From: Phycisphaerales bacterium
Lineage (GTDB): Bacteria > Planctomycetota > Phycisphaerae > Sedimentisphaerales > Anaerohalosphaeraceae
DNA length: 11,428 nt
Reading direction: 5' to 3'
Assembly: GCA_011053245.1 (NCBI GenBank)
Contig: DRGS01000168.1
Span: 1 to 11,428, forward strand
Below, piece by piece: positions 6,755 to 11,428 of this stretch (position 1 is its first letter; every line of letters begins with the position of its first letter). The translations under genes were made by a program, and so were the position numbers. A model generated the notes under the pieces. The model saw nothing but the letters and a program-made list of their open reading frames with translations. It was not told the DNA's origin and searched no databases.

Positions 6755-7160
6755 TTAAATCGCCTCCCCATCCCGCCGATGATACCCAGTCTCCTCGATC
6801 CCCAACCTCGCCGCATCATAATGCATCCGCGCACCTTCCACGTCCCCCAGTGCTCTGCAAACACGCCGGAATTGTCATTGTGAGGAGCCGTAGGCGACGT
6901 GACAATCTCAGACTCTACAATTTCAACAAACCTCTACTCTGTCATTCCTGCGTGTTTTTGGCAGGAATCCACATTAAAACAGCATCCGCCGCAGGCGGGT
7001 ATCCATAACAGCCCGAAGGGCGGCATAATGTAGCCTCGCCCGCAGGGCGTGGTCTAAAGCAACGCAAAACATAACGAGCCCGCGCAGCCGGCGGCATAGA
7101 AAGCAACAACAGCGTAAACATCCCCAATTCCAACCCCTCAAACGCAAACACCGCACGCCA
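6755..7160 (-). pseudogene. Remnant of a TPR-like gene, split by a repeat-sequence insert
   Basis: Two coding-like fragments flank about 195 bases of repeat sequence. The right one (7160-7062) reads WRAVFAFEGLELGMF, then TLLLLSMPPAARARYVLR. The left one (6865 to a TAA at 6755) reads RVCRALGDVEGARMHYDAA then RLGIEETGYHRRDGEAI. Taking out the insert together with one copy of the flanking ACGC joins them in one frame as YVLR-VCRALGDVEGARMHYDAARLG, which has the small-residue pattern of a tetratricopeptide helix pair. It has no start codon or Shine-Dalgarno site, and its right edge abuts the stop of the zinc-ribbon protein gene at 7161, so the N-terminal part is gone. I read it as the C-terminal end of an older gene, cut off when the ABC cassette arrived or by deletion. 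The parent protein is not recognised. There is no functional product in its present form. Confidence 0.5.
6867..7061. repeat. Composite repeat insert with several small palindromes
   Basis: Three kinds of repeat stand side by side. (1) 6871-6906: ATTGTCA and TGACAAT arms around TGAGGAGCCGTAGGCGACG, much like a short palindromic sequence I recall from many unrelated bacterial genomes. (2) 6944-6968: ATTCCTGC and GCAGGAAT arms with a 9-base loop, another well-spread type. (3) 6986-7049: three short GC hairpins with 3-base loops (CCGCC-GCA-GGCGG, GCCC-GAA-GGGC, CGCCC-GCA-GGGCG). The block is flanked by ACGC at 6863-6866 and 7062-7065, as a 4-bp target duplication would be, though 4 bp can be chance. 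No transposase and no terminal inverted repeats are seen. A start-lacking minus-strand frame across it is an artefact. Confidence 0.55.
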
Positions 7161-8813
7161 TTACCGTTTCGAAATGTCGTCCGCCTCCTTATTCGGTGCG
7201 GTTATTACACGCCAGCTTGGCGGCGTTAATTCGGGTATCTGCCACTTACCCCCGCAACGATGACAACGGTCCATATCCGGCCTGCGCATCTTACCGCAGT
7301 TTTGACAGGTAACTAATGTTTCTTTCGGCTTGGTTAGCCTGTAAGTGATATAAGCGCTTAAACCAAATAGAATTGTTCCAAGCAGCCAGGAGCGTCTATC
7401 TTCTTTAGAAAATCCTGTAACCGTAGCATCTTTATAAACTGCCAAGCCAAGCAGTACACCTAAAATGATCGACGGTGAGATTATGATCATAGCCAGGAAA
7501 AACGGACCAAAAATTCCTTCTTCGTTCCGGTTTATTCTCGAAGCATGAGAGTTGGGCAGAATAAAAAGTCCGTTATGGCCGTCAACGGCCTCGAAAGCTG
7601 AACCCGTGCAATATGAAAATAAACCAAAAAAGGATGGCTGAAGGTTCTCAAGAAGATAATTTATGGTTAACAGCAGCGGCCCGCCCGCAAAGTCGAAGTC
7701 CACACGATTACCATGCCAATTGATGCGCTTTCCATCTTTGCTAAAAAACGCTCCATCTTTGTCAAAAACCGCTACTTGTATTTCCATCGCCTCTCTTGAT
7801 AAGCTTGCCGCAACGGTCCCTAAGTACTCATCATTAACGACAATAGGCCGAACCGAATAAGCAAAAAGTTCCCTAGGTTTCGCCGGTCCTCCCGAATCGA
7901 TCGCAGAAGGCAAAAAACCGATCGGCCCACTGATCTCAAGAGTCTTGTTGTTTAATCTTCGGATCGCACCATCGCTCTCAAGGATAAGAGTGTATTCTTT
8001 TGAATAGGTCCTCCAGCGATCTCCTATGACCGAGACAAGTTTTATTCGGTTCCCGTCCTTGTCTTGAATAGTTCTCCAACTTCTCAGATTTTTTCCCTTA
8101 TCCAGCGGCGTTTTTTCCCTCAAAGGCGGTCTCAAGCTTAACGGCCCAAGCGAATCTCCATTCTTATCAAGACCGTAAAATCCTCCAACCTGAACAATTT
8201 CAGATTGCTGAAGGCTTTTAGCTATAGTTCTTTCCGTAAAATTGATTCGATAAATACAGGAAAGCGACTTATCAAAGATCATAAAAGAATCTGCATGGCC
8301 ACTCCATAAATTGTCGCTTGGTTCGCAAAACCTGCCAAGATCATTATCAGCCGTTTCGCTTATACCCTTCGGACCGGCATAAAGTTTTGCCGTTCTGTCC
8401 CAGCTTTTTTCACTCCTGATAACGTCATAGAAAACAAACAACCTCGAGTCCTTATCAAAAAGGACCAAATTACATGCTCCTTTTTTCGGGGTTCTGTCAA
8501 TTATACAAAATTCATATCCTCTCCCATTTTCCAAATCCGTAAAATTTCTCAAAAGACCCATACTATGATCTACCACGCCGCCTCCAATATATGCTTCTAT
8601 AGAAGATTTTACGACAACCTCAGGCCCGTCATCCAACTCCGGCAGCAACCCTGAAGGCTGGATATCTATCCGTACCATTTTACGTGCAACCATCTTTTCG
8701 TAAAAACCTACCTGACAAATCTTACGAGCCCAGAATAATAAAACTGAAACAATAACTAAGACTATAAAGCCCGTCGCTATAACCTTAATGGCATAATTAT
8801 TTACAACTTTCAT
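7161..8813 (-). CDS. Large membrane-anchored protein with C-terminal zinc ribbon, fourth gene of the ABC cassette
   Basis: A 550-residue protein of unknown family. A span near residues 8-28 precedes a soluble region of about 400 residues with repeated beta-rich segments (LVLFDKDSRLFVFYDVI, SFMIFDKSLSCIYRI, YTLILESDGAIRRL, QVAVFDKDGAFFSKDGK) that could be propeller-like blades. Two more spans (about 437-459 and 476-492) follow. The end holds a zinc ribbon, CQNCGKM then CHRCGGKW, with Cys503, 506, 517 and 520. With three spans the N- and C-termini fall on opposite sides, so either the ribbon lies outside or one span is not a true one. The start ATG at 8813 has AGGAAG about 7 bases upstream and directly begins the first span; the frame upstream to 8888 overlaps the permease gene. 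It begins 10 bases after the permease stop. A role as accessory, sensor or partner of the transporter is inference from the operon. Confidence 0.85.
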   Translation of the reverse strand: MKVVNNYAIKVIATGFIVLVIVSVLLFWARKICQVGFYEKMVARKMVRIDIQPSGLLPELDDGPEVVVKSSIEAYIGGGVVDHSMGLLRNFTDLENGRGYEFCIIDRTPKKGACNLVLFDKDSRLFVFYDVIRSEKSWDRTAKLYAGPKGISETADNDLGRFCEPSDNLWSGHADSFMIFDKSLSCIYRINFTERTIAKSLQQSEIVQVGGFYGLDKNGDSLGPLSLRPPLREKTPLDKGKNLRSWRTIQDKDGNRIKLVSVIGDRWRTYSKEYTLILESDGAIRRLNNKTLEISGPIGFLPSAIDSGGPAKPRELFAYSVRPIVVNDEYLGTVAASLSREAMEIQVAVFDKDGAFFSKDGKRINWHGNRVDFDFAGGPLLLTINYLLENLQPSFFGLFSYCTGSAFEAVDGHNGLFILPNSHASRINRNEEGIFGPFFLAMIIISPSIILGVLLGLAVYKDATVTGFSKEDRRSWLLGTILFGLSAYITYRLTKPKETLVTCQNCGKMRRPDMDRCHRCGGKWQIPELTPPSWRVITAPNKEADDISKR

Positions 8814-8823
8814 AGCTAACTTC

Positions 8824-9471
8824 CTAAAGAGACGATGACATAAACTTCTGCCAGGTTCGAATAATTGATGCAAACGCAAGCAGCACAAAAAATATGACAG
8901 TTTGAACGCTGAACCCCTTGATTACTATCAGAGATACAAGAATTGGCATGACCACAAGTACACCCAAAGCAGGCAAGATCTTTCCCGATCGCCAACCTAT
9001 CTGCAAACCGAAACAATAACAAGTCAGACCACATAGAAAGATCGTAACAAACATGTCAATCAAGAATCCAATATCGGGCAACGCTATCATTGGAGTTATT
9101 TTAAGTAAGATCACATCTGTTGCGGCGACCGGTAAAATGGCAAGTAGAAGCCACATAATTCCTGTTATTATCTTGGCTAACAATATCCGCTGACGAGTTG
9201 TTGCAAGGGTAACCAAAAATGAGGATATTCTTCGCTCTTTGTCCAAATACATCTGCCTGGCCCCAAGAGCGGTTATCAAAGGCAATAACACAAACGGGAA
9301 GATCGCGAATACTCTATATACTATTGAAGGGACTCCAAAGTACTGATTATGATTTTTCAATACTATCATTGCATTGTAAAACACAAATGCCGTAAACCCG
9401 GACAAGAAGACAACTGTCGTCACAAAGAAAACGGCTGCATCTGAAATTTCTCTTTTTATAAGTGCAAACAT
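8824..9471 (-). CDS. ABC-2 type transporter permease
   Basis: Membrane subunit of an ABC exporter, 215 residues, with about six spans (near 13-33, 52-70, 101-122, 134-157, 165-184 and 190-207). Between spans 2 and 3 lies the coupling stretch LDKERRISSFLVTLATTRQR with ILLAK after it, the ABC-2 pattern of E-[RKx]-x-S-x-L-L-x-T-x-R-x-x-I-L-x-x-K that contacts the ATPase. The short length suggests that it works as a dimer. Start ATG at 9471 with AGGAGAG about 6 bases upstream; it follows the ATPase stop by 11 bases. No substrate motif is visible. By analogy with GntR-linked YtrB- and BcrA-type systems, export of a lipid, peptide or antibiotic and a role in envelope stress are possible, but this is inference. 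Confidence 0.88.
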   Translation of the reverse strand: MFALIKREISDAAVFFVTTVVFLSGFTAFVFYNAMIVLKNHNQYFGVPSIVYRVFAIFPFVLLPLITALGARQMYLDKERRISSFLVTLATTRQRILLAKIITGIMWLLLAILPVAATDVILLKITPMIALPDIGFLIDMFVTIFLCGLTCYCFGLQIGWRSGKILPALGVLVVMPILVSLIVIKGFSVQTVIFFVLLAFASIIRTWQKFMSSSL

Positions 9472-9482
9472 ACAAAACTCTC

Positions 9483-10391
9483 CTATTCTTGATTAACAAT
9501 TGACAGCGGCTGTACATCGGTACATTCAATAAATATATCCTCCAGGCTCATTGGTATTTCCGTGCAGCTCGAAGGTTTAAACGTTTCAATAATAGCCTGT
9601 TTTTGCTTGTTTAAATTCGCGATAGTGATCACCAGCTCCCTGCCCTGTCGCTGCTGATTTATTACGTCGGTTAAATGCAGACTGGCTGGCGGCTCTTCCG
9701 CAAAGATCAGACGAAGTTTCGTGATCCTGCTCTTAAGCTCCTCAAGCGTGCAATCCACAACTAATTTACCTGCTGCGAATATTCCGATACGGTCGGCGAT
9801 TCTCTCAACATCGCTTAAAATATGCGAACTAAACAGAATAGTCCGCCCGTCCTGCTGAAGAAGATCGATTGCCAGTTCCAGAAACTGACGCCTGGCAACG
9901 GTATCAAGTCCCAGCGTCGGGTCATCGAGGATCATCAATTCAGGATCGATCGCCATAGCCATCGCCAGATTCAATTGCGCACGCATCCCAGCCGATAGTT
10001 GTTTTATTTTACGATCCATCGGCAGCCGGAACGTTTCAAGCAAATGATCCAAAAACCCCTGATCCCATTTCGCCGAAAGACTTTTGCAAAGACCGATCAG
10101 CTTACCTACCCTATAATGCTGGATAAGATTATGACCCTCGGCAACATAGCCGATCCGCCCATGGATCTCTGCCGATAGCCGCAAAGAATCACAACCCAAT
10201 AGATGCGTCTGTCCCCTTGTCGGCGACTCAAGGCCTAAGAGGATCCTGATAAGCGTCGTCTTTCCGACACCGTTACGCCCCAACAAACCATAGACGCAGC
10301 CTCGCGGCACCTCAAGATTGATGTCATCTAAAATAAGCCGTCCATCGTAATACTTCACGAGATCTTTTATTTTTATCGCCTCATTACTCAT
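9483..10391 (-). CDS. ABC transporter ATP-binding protein
   Basis: Cytoplasmic ATPase that drives the adjacent ABC-2 permease. From ATG at 10391 it has 302 residues. Walker A GRNGVGKTT is near 38-46, the Q-loop region IGYVAEG (Glu in place of Gln, as in many ABC-2 ATPases) near 80, signature LSAGM near 132 in place of LSGGQ, Walker B LMILDDPTLGLD near 152-163 and the switch His in FSSHILSDVE near 190. The residue after the Walker B Asp is Asp rather than the usual catalytic Glu. The last 80 residues form a C-terminal domain usual in BcrA- and YtrB-type subunits. The ATG at 10403 is an alternative start overlapping the GntR gene; 10391 was preferred because GGATGA lies 4 bases ahead and MSNEAIKIKDLVKYYDG is the normal beginning. 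The GntR stop is 4 bases before this start. Confidence 0.94.
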   Translation of the reverse strand: MSNEAIKIKDLVKYYDGRLILDDINLEVPRGCVYGLLGRNGVGKTTLIRILLGLESPTRGQTHLLGCDSLRLSAEIHGRIGYVAEGHNLIQHYRVGKLIGLCKSLSAKWDQGFLDHLLETFRLPMDRKIKQLSAGMRAQLNLAMAMAIDPELMILDDPTLGLDTVARRQFLELAIDLLQQDGRTILFSSHILSDVERIADRIGIFAAGKLVVDCTLEELKSRITKLRLIFAEEPPASLHLTDVINQQRQGRELVITIANLNKQKQAIIETFKPSSCTEIPMSLEDIFIECTDVQPLSIVNQE

Positions 10392-10395
10392 CCGG

Positions 10396-10794
10396 TCATC
10401 CATCCTTTTTTTTAGTCAAATTAAACTTTTCTACTGCGTTATTAAACCATTGCAATAAAGTTTGCTTATCGATCTGCATATGAAAGGCCTCCACTACAAT
10501 CCTCTCAACATCATCTGTGACCAACTTTTTCCTCACTGCTTTACTCAAGTTACTGTCAAGATGCGCGACAAAGGCCCCTGAGCCAGGCTTGGTAACTATA
10601 ATGCCTTCACGTTCCAGAAACCGATAAGACTTTGCTATCGTGTTAGGATTTATAGCAAGCTGATTCGCTAATTGTCTTACGGTGGGCAGTTTTTCATCCT
10701 TAACCAGCCGCCCAAGAGCGATATCACGCTTGACCTGGTCAATGATCTGCTGATAAGCGGCCCTGCTCGAAGCATTGTTAATATTAAACTGCAT
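10396..10794 (-). CDS. GntR-family transcriptional regulator, YtrA subfamily
   Basis: A 132-residue DNA-binding protein, presumably the repressor of the cassette. Residues about 10-78 form the GntR winged helix: SSRAAYQQIIDQVKRDIALG, LPTVRQLANQLAINPNTIAK as the recognition helix-turn-helix, LEREGIIVTKPGSGAFV as the wing. Only about 50 residues follow, mostly helical (VERIVVEAFHMQIDKQTLLQ), as in the YtrA group, which has a small dimer-forming tail in place of a ligand-binding domain. Start ATG at 10794 with AAGGAG 4 bases upstream. It heads the ABC operon, and a 23-bp palindrome lies over its own promoter, so self-repression is likely. The ligand or signal is not evident from the sequence. 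Confidence 0.94.
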   Translation of the reverse strand: MQFNINNASSRAAYQQIIDQVKRDIALGRLVKDEKLPTVRQLANQLAINPNTIAKSYRFLEREGIIVTKPGSGAFVAHLDSNLSKAVRKKLVTDDVERIVVEAFHMQIDKQTLLQWFNNAVEKFNLTKKKDG

Positions 10795-10811
10795 CTGACT
10801 CCTTGTGTCTA

Positions 10812-10834
10812 TTGTACTATCTCAACTATTACAA
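10812..10834. promoter_or_regulatory. Candidate operator for the GntR regulator
   Basis: A 23-bp near-perfect palindrome: on the minus strand TTGTAATA, 7 bases, then TAGTACAA. The half sites match in 7 of 8 positions (TTGTANTA / TANTACAA). It begins at the last base of the -10 box and covers the predicted start, 18 bases before the Shine-Dalgarno-bearing leader of the GntR gene. Binding there would block transcription. YtrA-type regulators are known to bind such long palindromes. Confidence 0.6.
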
Positions 10835-10861
10835 GTATACCACATTATTTTACTTTGTCAA
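10834..10861 (-). promoter_or_regulatory. Sigma70-type promoter of the GntR-ABC operon
   Basis: On the minus strand a consensus -35 box TTGACA (10856-10861) is followed after 16 bases by TATACT (10834-10839), a 5/6 match to the -10 box. Transcription would start near 10827, about 33 bases before the ATG at 10794 and within the candidate operator. Confidence 0.65.
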
Positions 10862-10961
10862 GTGTTTCAAGAAAAAAAATGAAAAAACCGATAAATTCCA
10901 TTTTAGCGCGGGATTTTGGATCAGTACAAGGCTTAGGTAAGGACCACAAAAACCTTTTTCG

Positions 10962-11011
10962 TAGGAGTTTTGCTTCCCGGCAAGGCACCTGCCTGTGTCC
11001 AACCGAAGTAG
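10962..11011 (+). repeat. Left-half copy of the hairpin element
   Basis: Fifty bases that match 11294-11343 in 42 positions without gaps, from GGAGTTTTG through GCAAGGCA and GTCCAA to CGAAGTAG. The right half that would complete the hairpin is missing; the sequence changes to unrelated DNA after 11011. Just ahead, 10943-10953 (ACCACAAAAAC) equals the bases that follow the right arm of the other copy, and AGTACAAG at 10923-10930 equals its loop, so a collapsed right half of a neighbouring copy may also be present. Confidence 0.6.
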
Positions 11012-11033
11012 AATTTAACAGAGTAATTCCACC

Positions 11034-11075
11034 ACTAAAGACTAAAGACTCAAGACTAAACACTAAAAACTGAAT
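11034..11075 (+). repeat. Heptanucleotide tandem repeat, six units
   Basis: Six consecutive 7-base units: ACTAAAG, ACTAAAG, ACTCAAG, ACTAAAC, ACTAAAA, ACTGAAT. Each begins ACT; the first two are identical and later ones drift. Such short arrays change copy number by slippage. Confidence 0.75.
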
Positions 11076-11293
11076 CTTTTCTTCCAAACGCGCTTGCACT
11101 ATCTTGCTACATGGCAAAAAAATAAAAAATTTTTACTCCTTACAACACAACGACTTACAGTTTTCAACCCCCAAAAAAATCGCCGATTTTTGCATCAAAC
11201 GCGCAAGTTCGTGCAAAGTATAGAGGGGGTATGTTTTTTTTTAAAACAGATGAAAATGAATACAAAAATACTTAAGAATCAGGTTTGTTTTGT

Positions 11294-11413
11294 GAGGAGT
11301 TTTGTTTCCCTGCAAGGCAACAGTCTGCGTCCAAGCGAAGTAGTACAAGTGGTACGTCGAGCGATGGACGACTGGCAGACAACGCCGCAGGGGAGCAAAA
11401 GAACCACAAAAAC
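11294..11413. repeat. Long interrupted hairpin element (REP/MITE-like or structured RNA)
   Basis: Nested inverted segments pair in order from outside in: 11300-11313 with 11387-11400 (14 bp, two G-T pairs), GGC 11316-11318 with GCC 11384-11386, GTCTGC 11323-11328 with GCAGAC 11375-11380, GTCCA 11329-11333 with TGGAC 11365-11369, and GTAC 11343-11346 with GTAC 11352-11355 around a 5-base loop. That gives about 32 pairs in roughly 100 bases. There is no open frame and no transposase. A partial copy stands 330 bases away. Confidence 0.6.
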
Positions 11414-11428
11414 GGGAAAAAACGTTAA

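Larger units (their letters stand above)
10862..11428. other. Gene-free, repeat-bearing stretch at the right end
   Basis: No convincing protein gene. It holds a half-copy of a hairpin element (10962-11011), a 7-base tandem repeat (11034-11075), an A/T-rich part (11100-11290) with a small palindrome (AAAAATC-GCC-GATTTTT, 11175-11191), and the fuller hairpin element (11294-11413). The sequence CAAACGCGC occurs twice, at 11085-11093 and 11196-11204. The start of whatever lies to the right is not in view. Confidence 0.7.

Noticed and set aside
6942..7156. Two overlapping minus-strand frames of 60-69 residues as genes
   Set aside because: They run through the repeat insert. Only the first 30 or so residues (7160-7062) look coding, and these belong to the gene remnant.
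10672..11073. Plus-strand frame of 133 residues
   Set aside because: Antisense to the GntR gene and its promoter, then into repeats; no family resemblance.
10845..11117. Minus-strand frame of 90 residues
   Set aside because: It covers the GntR promoter, the half hairpin element and the heptamer repeat; its repeated FLVFSLESLVFS comes from the tandem repeat. No ribosome-binding site.
11175..11191. AAAAATC-GCC-GATTTTT as a transcription terminator
   Set aside because: Stem of A-T pairs with a 3-base loop and no gene on either side ending nearby; noted only as a small palindrome.
10862..11428. CRISPR array or tRNA in the right-end repeats
   Set aside because: Two diverged copies 330 bases apart and a 7-base tandem are not direct repeats with unique spacers, and no cloverleaf could be drawn.

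Overview
The window looks like a stretch of a Planctomycetota genome, probably class Phycisphaerae. The main clue is a type IV pilin-like protein with the H-X9-DG C-terminal motif that this phylum carries in large families. It sits with an mreB gene, small hypothetical membrane proteins and long repeat-bearing intergenic stretches. This placement is an inference from gene content; there is no rRNA or other marker gene here. Every convincing gene lies on the minus strand, so the window reads from right to left.

Right end (10795-11428): a gene-free, repeat-bearing stretch. It holds a long, interrupted hairpin element (about 11294-11413), a diverged left-half copy of it (10962-11011), and a 7-base tandem repeat (11034-11075). 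It ends at the promoter of a regulated cassette. That cassette (10794-7161) encodes a YtrA-type GntR repressor, an ABC ATPase, an ABC-2 permease and a large membrane-anchored protein with a C-terminal zinc ribbon. The spacing between genes is about 4 to 11 bases, so it is very probably one operon. A near-perfect 23-bp palindrome over the predicted transcription start is a good candidate operator for self-repression.

Middle (7160-5350): downstream of the cassette is the remnant of a TPR-like gene. It is split by about 195 bp of repeat sequence (6867-7061). Removing the insert, flanked by ACGC on both sides, restores one reading frame. Next is a monocistronic pilin-like gene with its own sigma70-type promoter, then a gene-poor stretch that includes a possible remnant of another protein.

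Left (5349-1725): a solitary beta-class DNA methyltransferase, apolipoprotein N-acyltransferase (lnt) and a HEAT-repeat lipoprotein form a tight operon. The methyltransferase stop and lnt start overlap (TTGA), and 5 bases separate lnt from the lipoprotein. The pairing of a lipoprotein-maturing enzyme with a lipoprotein is suggestive.

Far left (1656-1): a promoter precedes a membrane-anchored coiled-coil protein with a small beta domain (MreC-like in layout), a 49-residue one-span membrane protein, and the start of mreB, which runs off the window edge. These three may act together in cell-shape or envelope work.
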